DNA of 64,000 nucleotides from JANNOG01 sp031398915 (lineage in GTDB: Bacteria; Actinomycetota; Actinomycetes; Actinomycetales; JBBAYJ01), in NCBI GenBank assembly GCA_031398915.1, contig JANNOG010000055.1, positions 41,280-105,279 on the forward strand, written 5' to 3'. Below the pieces are notes generated by a model. It was given only the letters and a program-made list of their open reading frames with translations. It was not told the DNA's origin and searched no databases. The position numbers were made by a program, and so were the translations under genes. Every line of letters starts with the position of its first letter. Position 1 is the stretch's first letter. Of the stretch, positions 50,923 through 60,312 are shown one piece after another.

Positions 50923-52122
50923 TCAGAGGCCGGCGGCGGCCTGCAGTGCCGCAACCCGCGAGGTCTGCTCCCAGGTGAAGTCCGGCTCCTCGCGACCGAA
51001 ATGACCGTATGTGGCGGTCGCCCGGTAGATCGGGCGCAGCAGGTCGAGGTCGGCGATGATGGCGGCCGGTCGCAGGTCGAAGACCTCCTTGACCGCCTTG
51101 ACGATGGCGTCGAGATCGACCGTGTTGGTGCCGAAGCAGTCGACGTACAGCCCCACCGGGTGCGCCTTGCCGATGGCGTACGCGACCTGTGCCTCGCAGC
51201 GCCGCGCCAGGCCTGCGGCCACGACGTTCTTGGCGACCCACCGCATCGCGTACGCGGCTGAGCGGTCCACCTTGGACGGGTCCTTGCCGCTGAACGCTCC
51301 CCCACCGTGGCGTGCCATCCCACCGTAGGTGTCCACGATGATCTTGCGACCGGTCAACCCCGCGTCGCCCATGGGACCACCGATCTCGAATCTGCCGGTG
51401 GGGTTGACCAACAGCCGGGTGGCGTCGGTGTCGAGGTGCAGGCCGTCCAGTACCGGGCGGACGACCAGCTCGGCGATGTCAGGGGCCAGCATGTTGTCCA
51501 GCGAGATGTCCCCGGCGTGCTGTGTGGACACGACCACGGTGTCGACCGCGACCGGCGTGGACCCGTCGTAGGCGATCGTCACCTGCGTCTTGCCGTCCGG
51601 GCGAAGGTAGGGCAGCTCGCCGCTGTGGCGGACCTCGGCGAGGCGCCGCGACAACCGGTGGGCCACCGAGATCGGCAACGGCATCAGTTCGGGAGTGTCG
51701 TCGCACGCGTAGCCGAACATCAGCCCCTGGTCACCGGCACCCTGAGCGTCCAGCGGATCCGTCGTCGTACCGGCTGGGTCACCGATGCGCTGCTCATGGG
51801 CGCGGTCGACGCCCTGGGCGATGTCCGGGGACTGCGAACCGATCGAGACCGACACCCCACAGGAGTTGCCGTCGAAGCCCTTGGCCGACGAGTCGTAGCC
51901 GATGGCCATGATGGTGTCCCGGACGATCCGCGGGATCTCGACGTACGCCTGTGTGGTCACCTCGCCCGCGACGTGGACCAACCCGGTCGTCACCAACGTC
52001 TCAACGGCGACCCGGGAGGCGCGGTCGACGGTGAGGAGAGCGTCCAGGATGGCGTCGCTGATCTGATCGCAGATCTTGTCAGGATGACCCTCGGTCACTG
52101 ACTCCGACGTGAACAACTGCAT
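50923..52122 (-). CDS. metK: S-adenosylmethionine synthase MetK
   Basis: Makes SAM from methionine and ATP. The 399-residue protein starts MQLFTSESVTEGHPDKICDQ and has the ATP-binding GAGDQGLMFGYA and the P-loop-like GGGAFSGKDPSKVDRSAAY, plus KDxxxVDRS-type metal residues. ATG 52122 is preceded by GGGAG. The stop is 29 bases from priA. SAM supplies FbiC, TrmI and RsmB among others encoded here. Confidence 0.97.
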   Translation of the reverse strand: MQLFTSESVTEGHPDKICDQISDAILDALLTVDRASRVAVETLVTTGLVHVAGEVTTQAYVEIPRIVRDTIMAIGYDSSAKGFDGNSCGVSVSIGSQSPDIAQGVDRAHEQRIGDPAGTTTDPLDAQGAGDQGLMFGYACDDTPELMPLPISVAHRLSRRLAEVRHSGELPYLRPDGKTQVTIAYDGSTPVAVDTVVVSTQHAGDISLDNMLAPDIAELVVRPVLDGLHLDTDATRLLVNPTGRFEIGGPMGDAGLTGRKIIVDTYGGMARHGGGAFSGKDPSKVDRSAAYAMRWVAKNVVAAGLARRCEAQVAYAIGKAHPVGLYVDCFGTNTVDLDAIVKAVKEVFDLRPAAIIADLDLLRPIYRATATYGHFGREEPDFTWEQTSRVAALQAAAGL

Positions 52123-52137
52123 GGCATCTCCCGGTCG

Positions 52138-53406
52138 CTAGATCCGCATTCCCGCCCGAAGGGTCGCGTCGCCAGACCATACGGCCGACACCGCCCCCCA
52201 CACCGCATGAGCCACGCTCGACTTGTCGGTCTCGGCGACGTGGGCGACGACCTCGACCGTCGACCCGGTCCGCCGCAGGATGGTGACCTCGTTCCGCTCG
52301 GCGCCGAAGACCCGCCCGCCGGACACGTCGTTGACCACCAGGAGGTCGCACCCCTTGCGGATCAACTTGCGTCTGCCGTGCTCGACGACGTCGGCGTCGT
52401 CGTCGCCGGTCTCTGCCGCGAATCCCACCACGACGCACCCGTCGGTGGCGGTCTCGGAGAGGGACGCCAGGACGTCGACGGTGCGAACCAGGCGCAGCGG
52501 CTCGGGTTCGGCGCCGGTCTTCTTGATCTTGACCGGATGAACGTCGACGGGCCGGAAGTCCGCGACGGCGGCGGCCATCACCACGGCGTCCGCCCCTGGG
52601 GCGAGAGTTGCCATGGCCTCGGCCAGCTCGGCCGCGGTGGACACCCGGTGGACGTCCATCAGCCCCGGTACCGGATGAGGCAGCTCGACGTCGACGTGAG
52701 CCGCCACCAGGACGACGTGAGCCCCCTCGGCGCCCGCCGCCCTGGCCAGTGCGACACCCTGGCGCCCGGAGGAGGCGTTCCCCAGGAAGCGGACCGGATC
52801 TATCGCCTCGCGAGTGCCGCCTGCACTCACCACCACCCGGCGCCCCGCCATCGAGCCGCTCGCCTGGGCCAGGCGGGCCATGCACATCTCATGAATGGCC
52901 GCGGGTTCGGGCAGCCGACCACGACCCGTGTCGTCGCCGGCGAGTCGGCCGTCGTCGGGGTCGATGACGGTGGCACCCCTGGCCCGCAACAGCGCGACGT
53001 TCGCCACGGTCGCCGGGTGCTCCCACATCTCGGTGTGCATCGCGGGTGCGAACACCACGGGGCATGTGGCGGTCAGCAGGACGTTGGTCAGCAGGTCGTC
53101 GGCCAGCCCGTGGGCGGCGCGTGCCATCAGGTCCGCAGTCGCCGGTGCGACGACGACCAGGTCGGCGCTACGGCCCAGCTGAACGTGTGGCACCTCGTGC
53201 GCGTCGGTCCAGACGTCGTCGACGACGGGGTTACCGGACAGGGCCGACCAGGTGGGCTCACCGACGAACCGGAGGGCGGCGCGGGTGGGCACCACTCGCA
53301 CCGAGTCACCGGATTCGGTGAACAGGCGCAGCAGCGAGACCGCCTTGTACGCGGCGATCCCGCCGCCCACACCCAGGATGACCGAGCGCGGCGGCGTGGG
53401 ACCCAC
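52138..53406 (-). CDS. coaBC: Bifunctional phosphopantothenoylcysteine decarboxylase/synthetase CoaBC
   Basis: Two steps of coenzyme A synthesis. The N-terminal CoaC flavoprotein (about 1-180) has GVGGGIAAYKAVSLLR, VVAPATADLMARAAHG and the PAMHTEMW substrate motif; the C-terminal CoaB ligase (about 190-422) has VVSAGGTREAIDPVRFLGN and the KIKK segment. 422 residues, GTG start 53406, 8 bases after rpoZ. Confidence 0.95.
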   Translation of the reverse strand: MGPTPPRSVILGVGGGIAAYKAVSLLRLFTESGDSVRVVPTRAALRFVGEPTWSALSGNPVVDDVWTDAHEVPHVQLGRSADLVVVAPATADLMARAAHGLADDLLTNVLLTATCPVVFAPAMHTEMWEHPATVANVALLRARGATVIDPDDGRLAGDDTGRGRLPEPAAIHEMCMARLAQASGSMAGRRVVVSAGGTREAIDPVRFLGNASSGRQGVALARAAGAEGAHVVLVAAHVDVELPHPVPGLMDVHRVSTAAELAEAMATLAPGADAVVMAAAVADFRPVDVHPVKIKKTGAEPEPLRLVRTVDVLASLSETATDGCVVVGFAAETGDDDADVVEHGRRKLIRKGCDLLVVNDVSGGRVFGAERNEVTILRRTGSTVEVVAHVAETDKSSVAHAVWGAVSAVWSGDATLRAGMRI

Positions 53407-53414
53407 GTCCGGGG

Positions 53415-53840
53415 TCAGTCCTGGGTAGCGGGGCGGTCGGAGTCGGCCTCGGTAGCGGCGAACGGGTCGCTCACCGAAGCGTCGAAACTGGTCCCGAACC
53501 CGTCGGCGAATCCGGCGCCGAATCCGCCGTCCAGCAGCGGATCGGTACCGGTGAGGTCGGCGTAACCGAATCCTGCGTCGGGCCCCGCGGGCTGGATGGT
53601 CAGCAGACCCGCATCGATCTCGCGCAGCGCCACGGACAGGGGCTTCTCCTGGACATGGGTCTCGACCAGGGGTCCGACGTATTCCAGCAGGCCTTCACCC
53701 AGCTGGGCGTAGTAGGCATTGATCTGGCGTGCCCGCTTCGACGCGTAGATGACCAGGGCGTACTTCGAGTCGACGACGGACAGCAGATCGTCGATCGGTG
53801 GGTTGGTGATCCCTTCGGGCACGACGGACGGTGAGGACAT
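53415..53840 (-). CDS. rpoZ: RNA polymerase omega subunit RpoZ with C-terminal extension
   Basis: Small subunit that helps assemble RNA polymerase. The omega core is in residues 1-80 (PPIDDLLSVVDSKYALVIYA; KRARQINAYYAQL; KPLSVALREIDAG). Usual omega proteins are about 80-110 residues; this one is 141, with a tail of about 55 residues rich in Gly, Phe and Asp (GFGYADLTGTDPLLDGGFGA). ATG 53840 follows GGAGAG; a TTG at 53855 is the only earlier start and overlaps gmk. Confidence 0.93.
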   Translation of the reverse strand: MSSPSVVPEGITNPPIDDLLSVVDSKYALVIYASKRARQINAYYAQLGEGLLEYVGPLVETHVQEKPLSVALREIDAGLLTIQPAGPDAGFGYADLTGTDPLLDGGFGAGFADGFGTSFDASVSDPFAATEADSDRPATQD

Positions 53841-53851
53841 GGTCTCTCCGA

Positions 53852-54433
53852 TCAATGGGGGGCCCCGGGTTGACGGGGCAATCCGATGAAGTGTACGAGT
53901 TCGTCGGCCGCACGCTCGACGTCGTGGTTGACGATGGTGATGTCGAAGTCGCCCTCGGCTGCCAATTCCACCCGGGCAGTGGCCAGGCGTCGCTCTCGCT
54001 CGGCCTCTCCCTCGGTGCCCCTACCCACGAGGCGTGACACGAGTTCGTCCCACGAGGGCGGGGCGAGGAAGACGAACGCCGCACTGGGGTAGGACTGCCT
54101 GACCTGCCGAGCACCCTGGATGTCGATCTCCAGCAGGACGGCCCGGCCCTCGGCGACGGCGTCCTCGACTCCGCGACGCGGTGTGCCCGAGCGCTGTTGG
54201 CGGTGAATGTGGGCCCACTCCAGGAAGTCACCTGCGGCGATCATTCGATCGAAGGTCGGATCGTCGACGAAGTGGTAGTGAACGCCGTCCACCTCACCTG
54301 GGCGTGGCGACCGGGTCGTGGCGGACACGGAGATCCAGACGGCCGGGTAGCGACGCCGGACGTCTGCCGAGACCGTCCCCTTGCCGACAGCGGTCGGACC
54401 AGCCAGAACGGTCACTGGGTGGACTGGTGTCAT
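53852..54433 (-). CDS. gmk: Guanylate kinase Gmk
   Basis: Phosphorylates GMP to GDP. The 193-residue protein has the P-loop GPTAVGKGTVS and the GMP-binding region SVSATTRSPRPGEVDGVHYHFV, then GTPRRGVEDAVAEGRAVLLEIDIQGARQ-type lid and nucleotide residues. ATG 54433 is chosen; GTG 54451 is also in frame. The stop lies 11 bases before the rpoZ ATG. Confidence 0.96.
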   Translation of the reverse strand: MTPVHPVTVLAGPTAVGKGTVSADVRRRYPAVWISVSATTRSPRPGEVDGVHYHFVDDPTFDRMIAAGDFLEWAHIHRQQRSGTPRRGVEDAVAEGRAVLLEIDIQGARQVRQSYPSAAFVFLAPPSWDELVSRLVGRGTEGEAERERRLATARVELAAEGDFDITIVNHDVERAADELVHFIGLPRQPGAPH

Positions 54434-54514
54434 CTGCTGGGCCCCCTGCACCCGGCCAGCCTGCCAGTCCGGATTCGCGAACGAGAACCGGTCGGGCAGG
54501 CTGGCGTGGGTTGC

Positions 54515-54832
54515 CTACTTGTCGGCGAACCGGGTGATGAGAGCTTCCATCTGGTTGGAGCCGAGCCCGCGCACTCGTCGGGTCTCGGAGATGCCGATCT
54601 CCTCCATGATCTGCTTGGCGCGGATCTTGCCGACACCGGGCATGGCCTCGAGGAGTGCGGACACCTTCATCTTGCCGACGACGTCATTGGTCTGGCCGTT
54701 ACGGATGACATCGCCGAGCGAGCCGCTGGCGTTCTTGAGCCGATTCTTGATCTCGGCCCGTTCCCGGCGGGCGGCGGCGGCCTTCTCGAGGGCGGCGGCC
54801 CGCTGTTCGGGGGTCAGGGTAGGAAGTGGCAC
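54515..54832 (-). CDS. mihF: Actinobacterial integration host factor MihF
   Basis: Nucleoid-associated DNA-binding protein of the actinobacterial IHF type. The 105-residue protein has a basic N-terminal helix (RAAALEKAAAARRERAEIKN) and the helix-two-turn-helix core GKMKVSALLEAMPGVGKIRA followed by AKQIMEEIGI. GTG 54832 is the start. It lies between the pyrimidine operon and gmk, the same order as in mycobacteria and Streptomyces. Confidence 0.96.
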   Translation of the reverse strand: MPLPTLTPEQRAAALEKAAAARRERAEIKNRLKNASGSLGDVIRNGQTNDVVGKMKVSALLEAMPGVGKIRAKQIMEEIGISETRRVRGLGSNQMEALITRFADK

Positions 54833-54915
54833 CTGTCACCTCGTGCTGTAAGGGTCCAGCCGGCGGACGCCGACCGGAGGTGGGCGGGACGCGGTTGGCG
54901 GCCCGGCGCGGGGTG

Positions 54916-54945
54916 AACCTAGCCGCAGATACCGACTTGGTCCAA
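54916..54945 (-). promoter_or_regulatory. Promoter for mihF
   Basis: On the minus strand TTGGAC (54945-54940), 18 bases, then TAGGTT (54921-54916): a sigma-A-like promoter with both boxes, about 80 bases upstream of the mihF start. The rest of the 277-base gap up to pyrD (to 55109) shows no convincing gene. Confidence 0.55.
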
Positions 54946-55109
54946 CCCGACGTACGACTCAGTCCACCACAGGAGTGCAGGTCATGCAGGCAATGCGTAC
55001 TGCGTGTCCGCAATGTGGTGGCCCGGCAGCCGCCGCTCGGGTACCGGATCCGGCCCGTGAGGGTCGCCGATCGACGCAGCCGACGGGTACCGACCGGTGC
55101 CCAGGGACG

Positions 55110-56129
55110 TCAGTGCCGCGCCTCGTGGGCCCTGCCGATCAGTGCCGACAGGTCCGACTCGCCGGTTGTGGCGACCCATCGGGCCAGCTCGTCGGCGACC
55201 CGTTGGGGGGCGCTCGCGTCGGCGAACGTGGCCGTCCCTACCTGCACGGCAGTGGCTCCTGCCAGCACGAACTCGGCCGCGTCACGGCCGGTGAGAATGC
55301 CGCCGACGCCGACGATGGGAGCGGAGGCGATCACCTCGGCGCGCATGGCGGCGGCTACCTGCCACACGCAGCGCACTGCCACGGCACGAATCGCAGGTCC
55401 CGACAGGCCGCCCGTGACCCGCGGCAGCACGGGCGCCAGTCGGTCGGTGTCGATGACGACACCCAACAGGGTGTTGACCAGGGTGAGGCCATCGCCTCCG
55501 GCGGCGAGGCAGCGTCCGGCGATGGCGACGATGTCGGTGACGTCCGGTGACAGCTTGACCAGGACGGGGACACCGGGATCGGTGACCTCGCGAACCGCTG
55601 CCACCACGTCGGCCGAGGCGTCCGGGTCGCAGGCGAAGACCAGCCCCCGGTTCGCGACGTTGGGGCACGAGATATTGACCTCGATCGCCACCACCGTCTC
55701 CCTGAGGTCCGCCGATGCGTCCGTCGCCGCCCGCAGCGCCTGGGCGACCGCGGCGAACTCGGCCACGTCCTCGCCGGCGATGGACACGACGGCCGCCGCT
55801 CCCCGACGTGCCAGCCACGTCAGGTCCTCGGCGACGAAGGCGCCGATCCCGGGACCCTGGAGTCCGATGGAGTTCAGCATTCCGCCCGGGGTCTCAGCCA
55901 TCCGCGGGGTACCCCGCCCACTGCGCGCCCGGCTCATCACCGACTTGGTCACCACCGCGCCCAGGGCGCCCAGATCGAGGAACGGGTCCAGCTCGCGGCC
56001 CGCCGCCGAGCAGCCGCTGGCACTCAGCACGGCACTGCGGAGCCCGACCGCCCCGGCGGGGGCTCGTAGCGAGACCCGCAGCGACGACGGTGCACCGGCT
56101 GCGAGCGACGAGGTCGACAGCACGGTCAC
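55110..56129 (-). CDS. pyrD: Dihydroorotate dehydrogenase, class 1B catalytic subunit PyrD
   Basis: Oxidises dihydroorotate to orotate. The 339-residue FMN-barrel protein contains the catalytic Cys in VNISCPNVANRG, VLVKLSPDVTD, TGGLSGPAIRAVAVR and IVGVGGILTGRDAAEF. With PyrK it forms the class 1B enzyme that passes electrons to NAD. GTG 56129 overlaps the pyrK stop. No pyrF follows before mihF. Confidence 0.95.
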   Translation of the reverse strand: MTVLSTSSLAAGAPSSLRVSLRAPAGAVGLRSAVLSASGCSAAGRELDPFLDLGALGAVVTKSVMSRARSGRGTPRMAETPGGMLNSIGLQGPGIGAFVAEDLTWLARRGAAAVVSIAGEDVAEFAAVAQALRAATDASADLRETVVAIEVNISCPNVANRGLVFACDPDASADVVAAVREVTDPGVPVLVKLSPDVTDIVAIAGRCLAAGGDGLTLVNTLLGVVIDTDRLAPVLPRVTGGLSGPAIRAVAVRCVWQVAAAMRAEVIASAPIVGVGGILTGRDAAEFVLAGATAVQVGTATFADASAPQRVADELARWVATTGESDLSALIGRAHEARH

Positions 56130-56995
56130 AGCAGCGCTCCCTCGGCGTCGGCGGGTACCCGGGAGCCGTCGGTGACGAGGCAGTCCCACCGCACCGAGGT
56201 GGCGTCGAAGACGGGTCCAGCGGTGCAGGTCCTCGTCATCCGGGTCACCCCGTCGCTGTGGCGCACCGGCATCACGCAGGTCATGCAGATGCCGATGCCA
56301 CATGCCATCCGCTCTTCGACCGCCACCTCGACGCGCACCGTCGCGCCGGCGCGTCCCGGAACGGGTAGCTGCGCGGTGGTGGCCACCGCGGCCAGCATCG
56401 CCATCGGCCCACAGGCGGCCACGGTCACCGGCGTCGCGGGACCCCCGACCGCCGCGATCGCCTCGGCGAGGACATCGGTCACCCGACCTCGCCGACCTGC
56501 ACTGCCGTCGTCGGTGATCACCCACAACGACCCATCGACGACATCCCTCACGCCGTCGACGTCACACAACCGCGAGGCGACACCGGCACCGATCACAGCG
56601 CCCACCCGGGCACCGGCGCGCTGCGCCTCACGAGCCGCCCACGACAGCGGCGCGGCGCCGTAGCCGCCGCCCACGCCCAGCCACGCCCGATGCTGGCCGG
56701 GTAGGTCGAAGGCGTTGCCCAACGGTCCGGTGACCGACACCCGGTCACCGGGGCGTCTCGCCGCCAGCCACCTGGTGCCCTCTCCCACGATCGCGACGAC
56801 CACGCTGAGCACGTCCCGGACCGGGTCCGCGTGATGGACGCTGAAAACCCTGGCCGTGACGTGACCGGGCACCGCGACGGCCACGAACTGGCCTGGGCGC
56901 GCGCTACCCAGACCCTCGCCCAGCAACTCGATCCTGGTGTACGTGCCCGCCTCGGCGACGCTGCCGACCTCGGCGAGCACCCGTGCCGCGGTCAA
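56126..56995 (-). CDS. pyrK: Dihydroorotate dehydrogenase electron-transfer subunit PyrK
   Basis: FAD and [2Fe-2S] subunit that links PyrD to NAD. The 289-residue protein has a flavodoxin-reductase-like FAD domain (RVFSVH; VSVTGPLGNAF), an NAD-binding region (LGVGGGYGAAPL) and the iron-sulfur cysteines CGIGICMTC plus a later CTAG. The TTG start at 56995 overlaps the carB TGA; GTG 56980 is an alternative. Confidence 0.94.
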   Translation of the reverse strand: MTAARVLAEVGSVAEAGTYTRIELLGEGLGSARPGQFVAVAVPGHVTARVFSVHHADPVRDVLSVVVAIVGEGTRWLAARRPGDRVSVTGPLGNAFDLPGQHRAWLGVGGGYGAAPLSWAAREAQRAGARVGAVIGAGVASRLCDVDGVRDVVDGSLWVITDDGSAGRRGRVTDVLAEAIAAVGGPATPVTVAACGPMAMLAAVATTAQLPVPGRAGATVRVEVAVEERMACGIGICMTCVMPVRHSDGVTRMTRTCTAGPVFDATSVRWDCLVTDGSRVPADAEGALL

Positions 56996-59900
56996 CGCGC
57001 ACCCGCCGCGGTTCGTGCCTCGGTCACGGCACGGGAGTGCTCCTGCAGGCTACGAACGGCGTATCCGCCGCTGCCCATCGCCTCGATACCGGCGACCGCC
57101 GCCGCGAGTTGCGCCACGGTGGTGATGATCGGCGCGTCGACCTGTACCGCGGCAGAGCGGATCTCGTACCCGTCAGCGCGTGCCGCACGCCCCGAGGGGG
57201 TGTTGACGATCATCGCGATCTCACCGCGGAGGATGCGGGTGACGATCGTGGGTGTGCCGTCGTCGCCCACACCCGCGCTGTGCTTACGGGCGGGGCCGAC
57301 CGGCACGCCGTGACGGCGCAGGGTCTGGGCGGTCCCGTCGGTGGCCAGGATGTCGAACCCGAGGGACGCGAGGCGGCTGACCGGGCCGAGCATCGCCCGC
57401 TTGTCGCGATCGGCGACCGACACGAAGACCCGGCCACGGCGGGGCAACCCACCGAAGGCCGCTGCCTGTGACTTGGCGAACGCCCGGGGGAAGTCCACGT
57501 CGATGCCCATCACCTCGCCGGTCGACCTCATCTCGGGCCCCAGGACCGAGTCGACGACCTGGCCGGCGGCGTTGCGGAATCGCTTGAACGGGAGCACCGC
57601 CTCCTTGACCGACACCGCATCGGGTGGGTGAGAGGCACCGTCGCCGTCGAGGGGCAGCACGCCGTCGCGACGCAGTTCGGCGATGGTCGCACCCGCCATG
57701 ATCCGGGCGGCGGCCTTCGCCAACGGGACGGCGGTCGCCTTCGACACGAACGGCACGGTGCGACTGGCCCGGGGGTTGGCCTCCAGGACGAACAGCGCGG
57801 CCCCCGCCAGCGCGAACTGGATGTTGAGCAGGCCGTGCACGCCGACCCCACGGGCGATCGCCTCGGTGGCCTCGCGCACCTGATCGATGATCCGCTGGCC
57901 GAGGGTGATCGGCGGCAGGGTGCATGCCGAGTCACCCGAGTGGACCCCGGCCTCCTCGATGTGTTCCATGACGCCGCCGATGTAGACCTCGTCGCCGTCG
58001 CACAGCGCATCGACGTCGATCTCGATCGCGTCGTCGAGGAAGCGGTCGACCAGCAGTGGGCGGCGGGCATCGATGACGACTCCGCCGGCGAGCGCCCGAA
58101 CCCGGTACGCCTCGACGGCGTCGTCGTCGTCGAGGATCTCCATTCCCCGTCCGCCCAGCACGAACGACGGGCGGACCAGGACCGGGTACCCGAGCCGACC
58201 TGCCACGGCGGCGACGTCGTCCAGGCTGGTGGCGGTCGCCCACATCGGCGCGCTCAGGTCGGCCTCGGCGAGGATGCGGCCGAATTCGGCGCGGTCCTCG
58301 GCCAGGGCGATGGCTGCGGGCGGCGTTCCCAGGATGGGGACACCGGCGGCGGCGAGCGGCGCGGCCAGCCCCAACGGGGTCTGGCCACCGAGTTGCACCA
58401 CCACGCCCACGACCTCTCCGCTGCGGTTCTCGGCGGCCACGACCTCGAGGACGTCCTCGACGGTGAGCGGCTCGAAGTACAGCCGGTCGGCGGTGTCGTA
58501 GTCGGTCGAGACGGTCTCGGGATTGCAGTTGACCATCACGGTTTCGTAGCCGACGTCGCGTAATGCGAAGGCGGCGTGCACACACGAATAGTCGAACTCG
58601 ATGCCCTGGCCGATCCGGTTGGGCCCGCTGCCGAGGATGATGATCTTGCGCCGGCCCGTGACCGTGACCTCGTCCTCCTCGTCGTAGGACGAGTAGTGGT
58701 ACGGCGTCAGCGCGGCGAACTCGGCCGCGCAGGTGTCCACCGTCTTGAACACCGGCCGGATGCCCTCGCGGTGGCGGAGGTGACGGACATCGTCCTCCGA
58801 GGTCGTGGTCAACTGGCTCAGCTGCGCATCCGAGAACCCGTGTCGTTTGGCGCGTCGCACCACGTCGGGGTCCAGGCCGCGCCGGGTTACCTCGGTGGCC
58901 ACCTCGTTGAGGAGGGCTATCTGGTCGATGAACCACGGATCGATACCGCTGGTCGCGGCCAGGTCGTCGACCGACACACCGGCCCGCAGCGCCTGCTGGA
59001 CGGCGACGTGACGATCTTCGGTCGGGACCGCGGTAGAGGCGAGGAGCGCTTCGAGGGCGCCACCCCGGGCGGGTTCACCGGACCAGTGGAAGGACCCTGC
59101 GGGTCGCTCGAGGGATCGCAGCGCCTTCTGGAACGCCTCGGTGAAATTCCGCCCGATCGCCATCGCCTCGCCGACCGACTTCATGGTCGTCGTGAGGGTC
59201 TGCTCGGCCTGGGGGAACTTCTCGAAGGCGAATCGCGGCACCTTGACGACGACGTAGTCGATGGCCGGTTCGAAGCTGGCCGGTGTGCTGCCGGTGATGT
59301 CGTTGGCGATCTCGTCGAGCGAATAACCGATGGCCAACTTCGCCGCGATCTTGGCGATCGGAAACCCGGTCGCCTTGCTCGCCAGCGCCGACGAGCGCGA
59401 TACCCGCGGGTTCAGCTCGATCACGACCACCCGCCCGTCCACGGGGTTCACCGCGAACTGGATGTTGCACCCGCCGGTGTCGACGCCCACCTCGCGAATC
59501 ACCGCGATCCCGATATCGCGTAGCCGTTGGAACTCGCGATCGGTCAGCGTCAGCGCCGGAGCCACGGTGATCGAGTCCCCGGTGTGGACACCCATCGGGT
59601 CCAGGTTCTCGATGGTGCAGACCACGACGACGTTGTCGTGATGGTCGCGCATCAGTTCGAGTTCGTACTCCTTCCACCCCAGCAGACCCTCCTCGACGAG
59701 GACCTCGGTGGTCGGCGACGCGGCCAATCCTGCGGCCGCGATTCGCAACAGGTCGTCATGGGTGAAGGCGATGCCCGAACCGAGGCCCCCCATGGTGAAC
59801 GACGGCCGCACCACGACCGGCAGGCCGAACTCCTCGACCGCCGCCATGGCCGCGTCGAGGTCACCGCAGATCCGGCTCCGAGCGCTGTCGGCCCCGGTCC

Positions 59901-60312
59901 GGGCGACGACGGCCTTGAACCGCTCGCGGTCCTCGGCAGCCTCGATCGCGTCGATGTCCGCCCCGATCAGTTCCACCCCGAATCGATCGAGCACCCCCGC
60001 CTCGTGCAACGCGATCGCGGTGTTGAGGGCGGTCTGGCCGCCCAGTGTCGGTAGCAGTGCATCGGGGCGCTCGCGCTCGATGATGGACGTCACGACGTCG
60101 ACGGTGATGGGCTCGATGTATGTCGCGTCGGCGAACTCCGGATCCGTCATGATCGTCGCCGGGTTGCTGTTGACGAGGATGACCCGGATTCCCTCGGCGC
60201 GGAGCACCCGGCAGGCCTGGGTCCCCGAGTAGTCGAACTCGCTGGCCTGCCCGATGACGATCGGCCCGGACCCGATGACGAGGACGCTCGAGATGTCCGC
60301 CCGACGTGGCAT
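56992..60312 (-). CDS. carB: Carbamoyl-phosphate synthase large subunit CarB
   Basis: Makes carbamoyl phosphate for pyrimidine and arginine synthesis. The 1106-residue protein has two ATP-grasp halves, each beginning with a GSGPIVIGQASEFDYSG- or GSGPNRIGQGIEFDYSC-type loop, and a C-terminal allosteric MGS-like domain (about 940-1080, VSVADRDKRAML and MIVNTPSG). ATG 60312 shares one base with the carA TGA (TGATG). Confidence 0.97.
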   Translation of the reverse strand: MPRRADISSVLVIGSGPIVIGQASEFDYSGTQACRVLRAEGIRVILVNSNPATIMTDPEFADATYIEPITVDVVTSIIERERPDALLPTLGGQTALNTAIALHEAGVLDRFGVELIGADIDAIEAAEDRERFKAVVARTGADSARSRICGDLDAAMAAVEEFGLPVVVRPSFTMGGLGSGIAFTHDDLLRIAAAGLAASPTTEVLVEEGLLGWKEYELELMRDHHDNVVVVCTIENLDPMGVHTGDSITVAPALTLTDREFQRLRDIGIAVIREVGVDTGGCNIQFAVNPVDGRVVVIELNPRVSRSSALASKATGFPIAKIAAKLAIGYSLDEIANDITGSTPASFEPAIDYVVVKVPRFAFEKFPQAEQTLTTTMKSVGEAMAIGRNFTEAFQKALRSLERPAGSFHWSGEPARGGALEALLASTAVPTEDRHVAVQQALRAGVSVDDLAATSGIDPWFIDQIALLNEVATEVTRRGLDPDVVRRAKRHGFSDAQLSQLTTTSEDDVRHLRHREGIRPVFKTVDTCAAEFAALTPYHYSSYDEEDEVTVTGRRKIIILGSGPNRIGQGIEFDYSCVHAAFALRDVGYETVMVNCNPETVSTDYDTADRLYFEPLTVEDVLEVVAAENRSGEVVGVVVQLGGQTPLGLAAPLAAAGVPILGTPPAAIALAEDRAEFGRILAEADLSAPMWATATSLDDVAAVAGRLGYPVLVRPSFVLGGRGMEILDDDDAVEAYRVRALAGGVVIDARRPLLVDRFLDDAIEIDVDALCDGDEVYIGGVMEHIEEAGVHSGDSACTLPPITLGQRIIDQVREATEAIARGVGVHGLLNIQFALAGAALFVLEANPRASRTVPFVSKATAVPLAKAAARIMAGATIAELRRDGVLPLDGDGASHPPDAVSVKEAVLPFKRFRNAAGQVVDSVLGPEMRSTGEVMGIDVDFPRAFAKSQAAAFGGLPRRGRVFVSVADRDKRAMLGPVSRLASLGFDILATDGTAQTLRRHGVPVGPARKHSAGVGDDGTPTIVTRILRGEIAMIVNTPSGRAARADGYEIRSAAVQVDAPIITTVAQLAAAVAGIEAMGSGGYAVRSLQEHSRAVTEARTAAGAR

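Noticed and set aside
54975..55550. Plus-strand frame starting MQVMQAMRTACPQCGG with an AGGAG upstream
   Set aside because: The first 20 residues look like a zinc-ribbon start, but after about 45 codons the frame is antisense to pyrD and loses any protein-like pattern. At most a decayed gene remnant.
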